A stretch of DNA of 64,000 nucleotides, from the NCBI RefSeq assembly GCF_900046455.1, contig NZ_FCOT01000013.1, forward strand, positions 620,001 through 684,000. The letters run 5' to 3'. Of the stretch, positions 37,125 to 46,286 are shown piece by piece. The DNA comes from Cellulomonas timonensis (GTDB lineage: Bacteria > Actinomycetota > Actinomycetes > Actinomycetales > Cellulomonadaceae). The translations under genes and the position numbers were made by a program. Every line of letters begins with the position of its first letter. Position 1 is the first letter of the stretch. The notes under the pieces were generated by a model that saw only the letters and a list, made by a program, of their open reading frames with translations, had not been told where the DNA came from and searched no databases.

Positions 37125-37598
37125 TCAGAAGTCGATCTGGTCTGCCGCCGACGCCGCGTCGAGACGCCCGGCGGCGACGTCGTGCAGCGCGTCCCAGCAC
37201 GTGTCCATCAGCGCGAGGTTCGTGACGAGGGCCGCCTCGAGCAGCGCGTCGAAGGCGGGGCCGTCGAGCTCCGCCTCGCCGATCTCGATGCCCGTGCGCG
37301 CGCGCACCTCGCCGTCCTCCAGGTCGATCTCCACGGCGCCGGACAGCAGGCCGTAGTTGATCCGGGCGAGCAGCTCGACGACGTCCGCGCGGTGCTCGGC
37401 GGGCACGTCGTCGGGCAGCACGGAGAAGATCCGCACGCCCGCGGGCTCGTCGTTGACGTGCACGAGCACCGGCCAGGGCTGGGCCTCGTCGTCGGTCGTG
37501 TGCAGCAGCATCAGGCTCGGGTCCTCGGCCGCCTCGACGACCCACTCCCGTGCCTCGAAGAAGGAGGCGACCCGGGCCCGCAGATCAGTCGTGGACAT
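37125..37598 (-). CDS. YbjN domain protein
   Basis: A 157-residue protein with the YbjN (type III secretion chaperone-like) fold: an alpha-beta layout visible in VASFFEAREWVVEAAEDPSL, VHVNDEPAGVRIFSVLPDDV and LDGPAFDALLEAALVTNLAL. Proteins with this fold often act as chaperones or regulators. The ATG is two bases after the stop of the DUF4157 gene, so they are tightly coupled. A TTG six bases earlier would overlap that stop. By context it may be a chaperone for the upstream eCIS-like cargo protein, which is inference. Confidence 0.75.
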   Translation of the reverse strand: MSTTDLRARVASFFEAREWVVEAAEDPSLMLLHTTDDEAQPWPVLVHVNDEPAGVRIFSVLPDDVPAEHRADVVELLARINYGLLSGAVEIDLEDGEVRARTGIEIGEAELDGPAFDALLEAALVTNLALMDTCWDALHDVAAGRLDAASAADQIDF

Positions 37599-37600
37599 GC

Positions 37601-39949
37601 TCAACCGCCGATCCCGTGGAGCTGTCGCTCCACGATGTTGTGAATGCTCTGCCGGTGCTTCTGGTAGAGCGCCGTGTCGTCCGCTGACGCGGATCCGCCC
37701 GCAACGGCTTGGGACACCCTACGGAACTCCGCCAGGTCGCTCGCGTCGATCTTGGCGAAGAAGCCGGCCAGGTTCGTCTCGGCGATGATGTGCAGGATCT
37801 TGGAGGCGCGCGCGAAGACCTGCGGGTTGGTGCTGCCGAGGCAGCGCACCAGGTCGTCGATGCGCCGGAAGACCTGCCGGGTGACCCGCTTGGCCAGTGC
37901 GGCCTTCTGCTCGGCGGTGGCGGTCGACAGCAGCGTGGCGCCCTTGCGCCCTTGGGCGATGTCCTGGGTGGGGTCGGCGATGGCGGCGCGCACGTTCGCC
38001 TGCGAGGCGTCGACCTTCCCGCCGAAGAACTGCTTGGCCCCCCACCAGGCGCCGCGGTCGGTCGTGCCCCCGTAGCCGATCTCGTTCTTCACGGTGCGCA
38101 GGTGGTGGATCCGCTTGGCCCGCTTGACGCCCGACTTGAGCGTGGAGTAGCCGGCGGCCGCGGCCTTGAGCGCCTTGCCGGTGATCTTCGTGGCGCCGAA
38201 GTCGCCGGCGGCGGACACCGTCCCGGCGGCGTCCATCACGTTGCCCGCGGCCTCGACGGCGTTCACGGCCGCTGTCTCCGCCTTGCGCCGGGTGCCGAAG
38301 GAGGCGAGCTTGCCCAGGCTCCGCGTGTCGGTGTAGTCCGCGCTGAAGCCCGTCGGGGCGGTGGCGTACTCCAGCTCCGCGCGCTTGCGGTGCTCGGTGC
38401 CGTAGCCGAACTCCTTGTGGTCCTGGTCGCGGCAGTGGTTGAGGAAGGCCAGGACTGTCGCGTCGTCGGCGCCTGCGACGGAAGGGTCCGATCCCGTGTA
38501 CCCGGCCAGCACGGTCCCGAAGCGGGTGATGTCCTCGGCCTTGGTGGTCTTCTTCGCGGCGGACGCGGCCTTCTGGCGCAGCTTGCGCTCGGCCTTCTTC
38601 TCGGCGGTCTCGCCGACGACGGCGGCCGCGGCGGCGGTCTCGGCCTGGTAGCCCCGGTAGGCGGTGGCGAACTCGCGGAACCTGGCCAGCCGGTGCGGGT
38701 TGGGCAGGTGGTGGTCCTGCTCGCGCTTGACCCTGATCTTCTGGTTGTGCAGCCGTCCGGCGGTCGCTCCGTCCTCCAGGGCCTGCTTGCCCTTGGCGAT
38801 GCCGGTGTAGACGTTGGCGATGTCCCCGAAGACGGGGATGTCCTGGCCGCCGAATCCCTTGGCCGCCCCGGCCATGGAGTCCATCGTGCCGGTGGCGTCG
38901 CCGAGGAAGTCCCACAGGCCGCCCTCGAGCTCCACTCCCTTGTCGTTGCGCGCCAGTGAGTCCCCGCCGGGCTGACGGGCGGCATGCAGGTCGCCCGCGG
39001 CGCCGAACACGTCCTTGGCGCCCATGCCCAGCTTGATCAGGCCCATGCCCGATCCGTAGAGGCCGGCCGCCGCGTCGCCGCCGTCCATGTCGCCGAGCAC
39101 GTGCTTCTCCTCCTTCGTCACCGTCGCGTCCTTGATCGCGAGGATGGCGTCGGCGATGTCGGCCAGCTGGTCGAGCGCCGACGGGTCGTCCGTCTCGGCC
39201 TCGTGCACGCCGCGCTCGCGGACGCCCAGGGTCGGCGCGGGAGGCGCGGGCGGCGCCGCGGGCGTCCTGCTGAACAGATTGGTGAGGAAGTTGCGGCGGA
39301 TCGTCATGTCGTGGCCGCAGCCCGACCCGTGCTGGTGCTCGATGGCCACGGGCGCGGCAGTGGCAGCGGCGGCGGGGGAGCGGCGCAGCGCCTGCACCAC
39401 GCGCGCGGCGTTGCGCTCGGCCTCGACCTCGGCCGGGTCGTCCGCGCGGCCCACGGTCATCGCGGAGCGCTGCACTGCCCCGGCCCCCGGGGCGGACTGC
39501 TGGACGACGTGCGTCAGCTCATGGGCGAGCAGGTGCTGGCCCTCGGCGCTGCGCGGGTTGTACGAGCCGGCCGTGAAGTACACGTCGGAGCCCAGCGTGA
39601 ACGCGCGCGCCTGCACGGACCGGCTGAGCGTGTCGGCCTCCGAGTCGGCGTGCACGCGCACGTCCGACATGTCGCGCTGGAGCTGCTCGCCCATGGACCG
39701 GGCGACGTCGGCGGGCAGCGGGGCGCCCTGGCCCCGGCGGCGGCGCAGCGTGGCCACCACGTCGGCGTCCACGTCGGAGCCGCCGAGGAGGTCGGCCCCC
39801 GCGGCAGCGCGGCGCAGGCGCTCGTCGCTCGCGTGCACCAGGCCAGGGGCGGCAAGCCGTCGCGCGTTGCTGGGCGCGGCGCCGTCGGGCGCGGACGACT
39901 CGCTCCGCTGGTGTCCGGCTCGGGCGGCAGGACGGGTGCGCTCGCTCAC
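37601..39949 (-). CDS. DUF4157 (eCIS-core) protein, putative injection-system cargo
   Basis: A 782-residue protein. Residues 1-75 are disordered. Residues 75-152 form a DUF4157/eCIS-core domain, a putative metallopeptidase with HELTH at 143-147 (LLAHELTHVVQQ) preceded by DVRVHADSEAD and ARAFTLGSDVYF. This domain marks effectors and cargo of extracellular contractile injection systems. The remaining 630 residues are helix-rich and unlike any toxin I recognise, with an H-cluster (HQHGSGCGHDM) near 205 and several basic AEKKAERKLRQKA segments. The start is a GTG with AGGAG upstream. The AAA+ gene precedes it and a YbjN gene follows it on the same strand; no sheath, tube or baseplate genes are in the window. 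Confidence 0.85.
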   Translation of the reverse strand: MSERTRPAARAGHQRSESSAPDGAAPSNARRLAAPGLVHASDERLRRAAAGADLLGGSDVDADVVATLRRRRGQGAPLPADVARSMGEQLQRDMSDVRVHADSEADTLSRSVQARAFTLGSDVYFTAGSYNPRSAEGQHLLAHELTHVVQQSAPGAGAVQRSAMTVGRADDPAEVEAERNAARVVQALRRSPAAAATAAPVAIEHQHGSGCGHDMTIRRNFLTNLFSRTPAAPPAPPAPTLGVRERGVHEAETDDPSALDQLADIADAILAIKDATVTKEEKHVLGDMDGGDAAAGLYGSGMGLIKLGMGAKDVFGAAGDLHAARQPGGDSLARNDKGVELEGGLWDFLGDATGTMDSMAGAAKGFGGQDIPVFGDIANVYTGIAKGKQALEDGATAGRLHNQKIRVKREQDHHLPNPHRLARFREFATAYRGYQAETAAAAAVVGETAEKKAERKLRQKAASAAKKTTKAEDITRFGTVLAGYTGSDPSVAGADDATVLAFLNHCRDQDHKEFGYGTEHRKRAELEYATAPTGFSADYTDTRSLGKLASFGTRRKAETAAVNAVEAAGNVMDAAGTVSAAGDFGATKITGKALKAAAAGYSTLKSGVKRAKRIHHLRTVKNEIGYGGTTDRGAWWGAKQFFGGKVDASQANVRAAIADPTQDIAQGRKGATLLSTATAEQKAALAKRVTRQVFRRIDDLVRCLGSTNPQVFARASKILHIIAETNLAGFFAKIDASDLAEFRRVSQAVAGGSASADDTALYQKHRQSIHNIVERQLHGIGG

Positions 39950-40070
39950 GGCAGGCTCCTCAGGCGGGGTGCATGGTCCCCGCCACAGTACGAGCGGGGT
40001 GCGGGCGCATGGGAGCGGTCCTGGGGAAACTCCGTAGTGATTGCGCAGGCAGGAGCGGTGTCGCGGCCTC

Positions 40071-42077
40071 TCAGCCGCGCGCGGAGGGCAGGGCGGGCGC
40101 GGGCGGCGGGATGTCGGCGAACCCGCCCGGGGGCATCCGGCGGCCCAGCTTGGCGTACTCGCGCCGGGCCGCTGCCGCCAGGGTGCGCATCCCGATCCGC
40201 CCGCCCGCGGCGGCCGCGTCGTAGGCCGCCGCCATGACGATGTTGCGGATGTCGCCGCCGGCCAGCTCGACGCCCTCCGCGAGCAGGTCGAAGTCCACCG
40301 GGTCGGAGGCGTCCAGCGGCTCCAGGTGGGTCAGGTGCTGGCGCCACAGGCTCCGGCGGGTGGGCACGTCCGGGTCGGGGAAGTGGATGACGAAGTGCAG
40401 GCGCCGGGAGAACGCGGCGTCCAAGTTGGCGCGCAGGTTCGTGGCCAGCAGCACGATCCCGTCGAACTGCTCCATGCGCTGCAGCAGGTAGGACACCTCG
40501 AGGTTGGCGTACCTGTCCCGCGAGTCGCGCACCTCGGAGCGGCTGCCGAACAGCGAGTCCGCCTCGTCGAAGAACAGGACCACATTGAGGCTCTCGGCCT
40601 CGTGGAACACCCGCTCGAGGTTCTTCTCGGTCTCCCCGACGTACTTGTCCACCACGCTCGACAGGTCTACCGGGTACAGGTCCAGGCCGAGCGCGTCGCT
40701 GACGACGTGCGCGGCCAGCGTCTTGCCGGTGCCCGGGCCGCCGCTGAACAGCGCCGCGAGGCCCGAGCCCTTGCCCCCCTGGCCGTGCACCGGGCCCTGC
40801 GCGAGCACGGCGTCGCGGTGCTGGGCCCAGCTGATGAGCTGGGCGACCTGCTGGCGGGCGGTGTCGGGGAGCACCAGGTCGGAGAGTGTGGCGCTGGTGC
40901 GCCCGGGCAGCCTGCCGCCCGCGCCCCCGCCCAGCCGCCGTGCCGCCTCGCGGACCAGCGCCGGGCCGACGGGCTCCTCGCGCACAGCGCCGAGCATCCG
41001 CGCGTACCGGACCGTCGAGGCCACGTCGCCGGGCTCCAGGCGCAGCCCGATCACGTCCCGCCACTCGGCGGCGGCGAGGTCGGCGCCCGGCAGCTCGCGG
41101 TCCCACACCTGGCCGCGCACGGCCGGCGGCAGCCTCGTCGCCTCGACGCACAGCGGGAGGTCGCGGGACCAGCCCCGGTCCCACCCCCGGTGCCCGACGC
41201 CGACGACGGGCACTGCCGCGTCGCCCAGCGCCTCGACCACGGCGAGGTCTGCGGGCTGGTCGGGGGCCGCCATGATCGCGTCGTCGACGCCCAGCACCAC
41301 GAGCCCGGCCCCGATCATGCCCGCCTCACGCGCGGCCACAGCGACAGCCCCGGCGCCACTCGTCCCCGCCGGGCGTCGTCGCAGGTCCACGACCAGGGGC
41401 CGGATGCCGAGCGCGCTGAACGCCCCGGCCGCCACCGCGGCCCCAGGCGCGCCCAGGGGGGAGCGCACGTACACCAGCCGCACGCCGAGCTCCACGGCCC
41501 GCGCCACGCTCTGCGCCTCGGGCAGGTCCACGCCCTCGGCGGGCACGGTCATCGTCGCGACGAGCGGGTCGGGGGTGTCGTCGCCCACCAGGTGGCCGAC
41601 CACGCGGTCCGGCGCCTGCAGGGTGCGCCCCAGCCATGGGCCGTCGCCGTGCACCAGGAGCAGGCGGCGCCGGCGCAGCGGGGCCGAGGGGTGCAGCCGG
41701 GCGCGCGCCTCGGCGGAGCCGCTGCCGAGCCCGCACAGCTCCAGGGCAGTGCCGAGGGTGACGTGGCCGCCCGTGGCCGTCAGGCCCGACCCGCCCAGCA
41801 GGTCGAGCGCCGTGCCGAGGTTCGCGTCGACGTCGGGGGCGACAGCCACCATCAGCAGTCGCACGTCCAACGCGTCCAGGCCGAAGATCTCCGCCAGGGC
41901 GGCGACCCGGTCCGCGCCGGCGTCCGCCTCGGCGTCCGCCTCGGGGTGGTCGGCACGCAGCACGGCGACGAGCTCGCGCAGCCGGTCCAACGCCTCATCG
42001 TGCGCCTGCGGCGCCCGCGCCCGGTGGTCGACGGCGCCCGCGACCTGGGTCACGACGTGGGCGAGGTGGCGGCGCAT
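40071..42077 (-). CDS. AAA+ ATPase, eCIS-associated (Afp15-like)
   Basis: A 668-residue protein. The C-terminal AAA+ module has Walker A SGGPGTGKTLAAH (about residue 446), Walker B VLFFDEADSLFGSRSEV (about 500), sensor 1 VLLATNLRANLD and an arginine-finger region AFSRRLHFVIHFPDP. The first 400 residues look like a degenerate ATPase or winged-helix region (LVVLGVDDAIMAAPD). Such ATPases accompany DUF4157 proteins in contractile injection loci and may unfold or load cargo. I start at the ATG at 42077 behind AGGAG. The cargo gene starts 121 bases after its stop, same strand. Confidence 0.82.
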   Translation of the reverse strand: MRRHLAHVVTQVAGAVDHRARAPQAHDEALDRLRELVAVLRADHPEADAEADAGADRVAALAEIFGLDALDVRLLMVAVAPDVDANLGTALDLLGGSGLTATGGHVTLGTALELCGLGSGSAEARARLHPSAPLRRRRLLLVHGDGPWLGRTLQAPDRVVGHLVGDDTPDPLVATMTVPAEGVDLPEAQSVARAVELGVRLVYVRSPLGAPGAAVAAGAFSALGIRPLVVDLRRRPAGTSGAGAVAVAAREAGMIGAGLVVLGVDDAIMAAPDQPADLAVVEALGDAAVPVVGVGHRGWDRGWSRDLPLCVEATRLPPAVRGQVWDRELPGADLAAAEWRDVIGLRLEPGDVASTVRYARMLGAVREEPVGPALVREAARRLGGGAGGRLPGRTSATLSDLVLPDTARQQVAQLISWAQHRDAVLAQGPVHGQGGKGSGLAALFSGGPGTGKTLAAHVVSDALGLDLYPVDLSSVVDKYVGETEKNLERVFHEAESLNVVLFFDEADSLFGSRSEVRDSRDRYANLEVSYLLQRMEQFDGIVLLATNLRANLDAAFSRRLHFVIHFPDPDVPTRRSLWRQHLTHLEPLDASDPVDFDLLAEGVELAGGDIRNIVMAAAYDAAAAGGRIGMRTLAAAARREYAKLGRRMPPGGFADIPPPAPALPSARG

Positions 42078-42215
42078 GGCACTCCTGGCGGTGGCGGGGC
42101 GGGCTGGGCCCGGCGCCCAGCAGGAGCGCACGTTACTGGCGCGCGCGCCCGACGACGGGCCCGCCACGCTCGTCAGGGCAGTCGAGCCCGCACTCGAGCC
42201 CCCACTGTCACCCGG

Positions 42216-43700
42216 TCACCAGGCGGAGCGCGCGTAGTCCTTCAAGAAGCACCCGTACAGGTCCTCGCCCGCCTCGCCCCGCACGATCGGGTCATACACG
42301 CGCGCGGCGCCGTCCACCAGGTCCAGCGGCGCGTGGAAGCCCTCCTCGGCGAGTCGCACCTTCGTCGGGTGCGGCCGCTCGTCGGTGATCCACCCCGTGT
42401 CGACGGCCGTCATGAAGATGCCGTCCTGCGCCATCTCCTCCGCGCTGGTGCGCGTGAGCATGTTGAGCGCCGCCTTGGACATGTTCGTGTGCGGGTGCCC
42501 CGGCCCCTTGTACCCGCGGGAGAACACGCCCTCCATCGCGGACACGTTCACCACGTAGGTGCGGCGTGCGGGGGACGCCTTCATCGCCGGGCGCAGCCGG
42601 CTGATGAGGATGAACGGCGCCGTCTGGTTGCACAGCTGCACCTCGAGCAGCTCCATCGCGTCGACCTGGTCCACCGTCGCCACCCAGGAGTTCGTCTCCC
42701 CGGTGTCCGGCACCAGGCCGCCCGCGTCGATGGACGTCCCGGCGACCAGCCGCTCGAGCGACGCCGCCTCCGCCGTCAGCGCCATGGACGCCACATCCTG
42801 GCGCGTCGCCAGCTCGAACGCGGGGCTGGTGAGCTCCGTGACCGCGCCGGCCAGCGCTCGCGGATGCGCGTCACTGGTGTGGCCCAGGGTGCGGATCTCG
42901 GGCATGGGCCCCGCGGGCAGCGGCTCCAACTCGGCGTCCGCCAGCGGCGAGTAGGCGCCGGGGGAGCGGCGCACGGTCTGCGCCGCGTTGTTGATGAGGA
43001 TGTCGAGCGGACCCGCAGCGGCCACCGAGTCGGCCAACGACACCACCTGCGCCGGGTCACGCAGGTCGATGCCCACGATCGACAGCCGGTGCAGCCATTC
43101 GGCGCTGTCCTCCATCGCCGCGAACCGGCGGGCAGCGTCCCGGGGGAACCGGGTCGTGATGGTCAGGTGCGCCCCGTCGCGCAGCAGGCGCAGCGCGATG
43201 TACATCCCGATCTTCGCGCGCCCGCCCGTCAGCAGCGCACGGCGCCCGGTCAGGTCGGTGCGCGCGTCACGCTTCGCATGGTTCAGCCGCGCGCACGACG
43301 GGCACAGCTGGTGGTAGAACGCGTCGACGGTGGTGTACGCCTCCTTGCAGATGTAGCACGGCCGCGCGCGCAGCAGCGTCCCCGCGATCGCGCCCTGCGC
43401 ATTCGACGTGATCGGCAGGCCGCGCGTCTCGTCGTCGATGCGCCCCGGGCTGCCCGTGGCCGTCGCCGCGACCACGGCGCGGTCCGCCTCGCTGATCGCC
43501 GTGCGCTTCTCGGTGCGGCGCTGCTTCTTCGCCGCCTTGAACAGCGCCGCGGTCGCCCGTCGCGCCACCGCCAGGTGGGGGTGGTCCGAGGGCAGGTCGC
43601 CGATCTGGTCGATCACCCGCAAGAACACCTCGAGGTCCGCGGGGTCCACGCCCTCGGCGGCCCCCGCCGCGCGCACGTCAGAGGAGTCCGTCGCCGTCAT
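42216..43700 (-). CDS. SDR-like protein with N-terminal zinc finger
   Basis: A 494-residue protein in two parts. Residues 1-145 hold a CxxC...CxxC zinc-binding motif (CYICKEAYTTVD, then CPSCARLNHAKRD). The rest is a short-chain dehydrogenase domain: ALLTGGRAKIGMYIALRLL, ILINNAAQTVRRSPGAY and VSAMEGVFSRG. The catalytic Y-x3-K reads T-N-M-S-K near residue 405, so the usual tyrosine is missing although NAD(P) binding should survive. Some family relatives might act as regulators or on unusual substrates. The stop lies 138 bases from the AAA+ start on the same strand. Confidence 0.8.
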   Translation of the reverse strand: MTATDSSDVRAAGAAEGVDPADLEVFLRVIDQIGDLPSDHPHLAVARRATAALFKAAKKQRRTEKRTAISEADRAVVAATATGSPGRIDDETRGLPITSNAQGAIAGTLLRARPCYICKEAYTTVDAFYHQLCPSCARLNHAKRDARTDLTGRRALLTGGRAKIGMYIALRLLRDGAHLTITTRFPRDAARRFAAMEDSAEWLHRLSIVGIDLRDPAQVVSLADSVAAAGPLDILINNAAQTVRRSPGAYSPLADAELEPLPAGPMPEIRTLGHTSDAHPRALAGAVTELTSPAFELATRQDVASMALTAEAASLERLVAGTSIDAGGLVPDTGETNSWVATVDQVDAMELLEVQLCNQTAPFILISRLRPAMKASPARRTYVVNVSAMEGVFSRGYKGPGHPHTNMSKAALNMLTRTSAEEMAQDGIFMTAVDTGWITDERPHPTKVRLAEEGFHAPLDLVDGAARVYDPIVRGEAGEDLYGCFLKDYARSAW

Positions 43701-43869
43701 GTTGCTGTGCCGTCCTACGTCCTTTGGGGCCGGTCAACCGGCCACCCCGAGATGAGCCGCGCTTACTGTACGGGCCGCGCCTGGCGATCCTTGACCCCGC
43801 AGCACGGCCGACTTACGTTCGAAGGAGGCCGACCGGGCGACGGTCGCGCGGTCCGCCGCTGGAGGAGCC

Positions 43870-44253
43870 ATGCTTTCCGACTACGCGCCCTGCCCCACAC
43901 TGGCAGTCGCGGACCTCGACCGGGCACGCGCGTTCTACGAGGGGACGCTCGGATTCGTCGCCACTGACGGAGAGGCTCCCGAAGGGGTCTTCTACAACGC
44001 CGGGGGCGATCGCTTCCTCGTCTACCCGTCTGCCTTCGCCGGCACGAACCAGTCGACCGCCATGTCCTTCCAGGTCGACGACACCGACTTCGACGACGAG
44101 ATCGCGAACCTGCGCCAGCACGGGATCGCGTTCGAGACGTTCGAGGCCGAGGGGATCGTCTGGTCCGACGGGATCGGCACGATGGGCGACCTCCGATCCG
44201 TGTGGTTCTCCGACCCGGACGGCAACATCCTCAACGTGGAGTCCTCGGTCTGA
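43870..44253 (+). CDS. VOC-superfamily protein
   Basis: A 127-residue glyoxalase-fold protein starting at ATG behind GGAGGAGC. It opens PTLAVADLDRARAFYEGTLGF, the first VOC module, and closes with SVWFSDPDGNILNVESS, the family's usual last strand. Two modules are recognisable, so it is a complete single-chain unit. Functions range from lyases to antibiotic binding; nothing in the context (an SDR gene divergently, a kinase-like gene downstream) fixes its role. Length is typical. Confidence 0.83.
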   Translation: MLSDYAPCPTLAVADLDRARAFYEGTLGFVATDGEAPEGVFYNAGGDRFLVYPSAFAGTNQSTAMSFQVDDTDFDDEIANLRQHGIAFETFEAEGIVWSDGIGTMGDLRSVWFSDPDGNILNVESSV

Positions 44254-44287
44254 GGCCACGCTGAACACCCTCGCGCAGAATGGCCCG

Positions 44288-44914
44288 GTGCGCGCACGCC
44301 CGATGACACCCGACGCGGTGGTCCACCACCTCGTCCAGCAGATCGGCGCGCGCCCCACCGGGCGGCTGCGCGTGGCGGTCGACGGCCATCCCGGCGCCGA
44401 TCCGGGCAGGCTCGCCGACGCGCTCGTGGACCCGCTGCGGGCTGCTGGACGGCCTGTGGTGCGCGTCCACGCGCACGACTTCCTGCGGCCGGCCTCGGTG
44501 CGCCTGCAGCACGGCCGGCACGATCCCGACGCCTACTTCGAGGACTGGGTCGACCACGGGGCCCTGGCCCGCGAGGTCCTCGACCCGCTGGCCGCCGCCG
44601 GCGACGGGCGGTACCTCCCGACCCTCTGGGACGCGGACCGCGACCGCGCCACCCGCGCCGCCTACGAGCGCGCCCCTGACGGCGCCGTCCTGGTCCTCGA
44701 CGGGGCCCTGCTGCTCGGCCGGTGGCTGGACCTCGACCTGACCGTCCATCTCGCCCTGCGGCCCGACACCCGACGGCGCCGCACCCCGCCGGAGGAGGCC
44801 TGGACGCTCCCCGCCTACGACCGATATGACGCCGAGACCCAGCCCGAGGACGTGGCCGACATCGTGGTCCGGCTCGATGATCCGAGGCGCCCGGCACTGG
44901 TCGTCGAACGATGA
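44288..44914 (+). CDS. Uridine kinase-like protein with a degenerate P-loop
   Basis: A 208-residue protein resembling the actinobacterial uridine kinase-like family. It has RLRVAVDGHPGADPGRLADAL where active members have VAVDG..AAGKTTLA; the GK(S/T) of Walker A is missing. Later conserved parts are present: VVRVHAHDFLRPASVRLQHG and the DPDAYFEDWVDH region, VLVLDGALLLG and YDRYDAE. So the fold is kept while nucleotide binding by the standard P-loop may be lost. The start is the GTG of VRARPMTPDAVV by comparison with relatives; ATG at 44303 is the alternative. It follows the VOC gene by 34 bases. Confidence 0.72.
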   Translation: MRARPMTPDAVVHHLVQQIGARPTGRLRVAVDGHPGADPGRLADALVDPLRAAGRPVVRVHAHDFLRPASVRLQHGRHDPDAYFEDWVDHGALAREVLDPLAAAGDGRYLPTLWDADRDRATRAAYERAPDGAVLVLDGALLLGRWLDLDLTVHLALRPDTRRRRTPPEEAWTLPAYDRYDAETQPEDVADIVVRLDDPRRPALVVER

Positions 44915-44965
44915 CGCGGGGCCTCCGGGCGGCCACCAGATGAGACAGTCCAGAACGTGGGACAC

Positions 44966-45433
44966 ATGACGACCAGCGCCGGACTGCTCCTCTACCGGGG
45001 GAGCGCCCCCGAGATCGAGGTCCTCCTCGGGCATATGGGCGGCCCGTTCTGGGCCGCGAAGGACGCACGGGCCTGGACCATCCCCAAGGGCGAACACCCG
45101 CCGGATGAGGACGCCCACGCCGCCGCGGTGCGCGAGTTCACGGAGGAGATCGGGCGCCCACCCCCGCCCGGCCCCGAGCTGTTCCTCGGCACGGTGCGCC
45201 AACGCGGTGGCAAGACCGTCACCGCCTGGGCGCGACGCGCTGACCTGGACGTCAGCACCATCACCAGCAACACCTTCGAGCTCGAATGGCCACCACGCTC
45301 CGGACGCCGCCAACGGTTCCCCGAACTCGACCGCGCCCGCTGGCTGCCGCTCGACGACGCCGTCCTCGCGGTTGTGGCGGGCCAGGCCGAGCTGCTCGAG
45401 CGGCTCCGGGCCGCCCTCGCCGACGTGCCGTGA
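44966..45433 (+). CDS. Nudix hydrolase
   Basis: A 155-residue Nudix protein. The complete Nudix box, G-x5-E-x7-REUxEExGU, is read in GEHPPDEDAHAAAVREFTEEIG, so metal-dependent cleavage of a nucleoside diphosphate linked to X is expected. It opens TTSAGLLLYRGSAPEIEVLLGHMGGPFW, a form common in predicted NTP hydrolases of the MutT/diadenosine class. The substrate is not inferable. I start at the ATG; a GTG three codons earlier is possible. It follows the kinase-like gene by 51 bases on the same strand. Confidence 0.85.
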   Translation: MTTSAGLLLYRGSAPEIEVLLGHMGGPFWAAKDARAWTIPKGEHPPDEDAHAAAVREFTEEIGRPPPPGPELFLGTVRQRGGKTVTAWARRADLDVSTITSNTFELEWPPRSGRRQRFPELDRARWLPLDDAVLAVVAGQAELLERLRAALADVP

Positions 45434-45637
45434 CGACGCCCGCCACGTAGGGGAGGACCCCACGCCCACGGGCGTCCCGCCGGAGCCGATGACGGTGGCC
45501 GTCGGCGGGCCGGAACCCCGGCGCACGGACGTCCGTCCTGCATGACGTCCTTGTGGCCCGCGGAAACAGCCCGGCATCGTGGCGGCGTCCGTCCCAGCAC
45601 CACGCAGCGTCGCGTCGTCAACCACGGAGAAGCCACC

Positions 45638-46225
45638 ATGGCCAGCACCCAATTCGCCCGCCCGTCCACCGAGGCGCCGAGCACGGAGCCCTCGCAGCTC
45701 GACGTCGTCACCACCCGCCGCGGGCGCCGCGTGCTCGCCTGCCTGCGCATCGCCACCGGGTTCGTCTTCCTCTGGGCGTTCCTCGACAAGACCTTCGGCC
45801 TGCGGCACAGCACCGGCGCCCCACGCCCGGACGGGTCCGTGGCGCCGTCCTGGCTCGACGGCGGCACGCCCAGCCAGGGCTACCTGCAGAACGGCGCCGT
45901 GGGACCCGCGAAAGAGCTCTTCGCCTCGATCGCCAGCCCGGTCACCGACTGGCTGTTCATGCTGGGCATGCTGGGGGTCGGCCTCGCGGTGGTGCTCGGC
46001 ATCGGGCTGCGCCTGGCCGCCTGCGCGGGCTCGCTGCTCATGATGACGCTGTGGGTGACCCAGTGGCCGCCACAGGACGGCTCGATGAACCCGATCGTCG
46101 ACCAGCACCTGGTCTACACGCTCGTGCTGGTCGTGTGCGCGCTGCTGCTGGCGGGCGACACGTGGGGGCTCGGTCGGCGCTGGGCGGCCCTGCGACTCGT
46201 GCGGCGGGCCCCGCTGCTCCGGTGA
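45638..46225 (+). CDS. DoxX-like membrane protein
   Basis: A 195-residue protein with four membrane helices typical of the DoxX family: ACLRIATGFVFLWAFLDK, DWLFMLGMLGVGLAVVLGIG, LAACAGSLLMMTLWVTQW and VYTLVLVVCALLLAG. DoxX proteins are associated with redox and respiratory functions, including a thiol-stress complex in mycobacteria. The first 30 residues are polar and probably cytoplasmic. The ATG at 45638 has GGAGA upstream. There is no redox partner beside it, so the role is uncertain. Confidence 0.82.
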   Translation: MASTQFARPSTEAPSTEPSQLDVVTTRRGRRVLACLRIATGFVFLWAFLDKTFGLRHSTGAPRPDGSVAPSWLDGGTPSQGYLQNGAVGPAKELFASIASPVTDWLFMLGMLGVGLAVVLGIGLRLAACAGSLLMMTLWVTQWPPQDGSMNPIVDQHLVYTLVLVVCALLLAGDTWGLGRRWAALRLVRRAPLLR

Positions 46226-46286
46226 CCGCGCTCGCCCGCGTGACAGGCGCCCACGCGGGGGAGCCCGTCCGTGTCACCCTGCTCGC

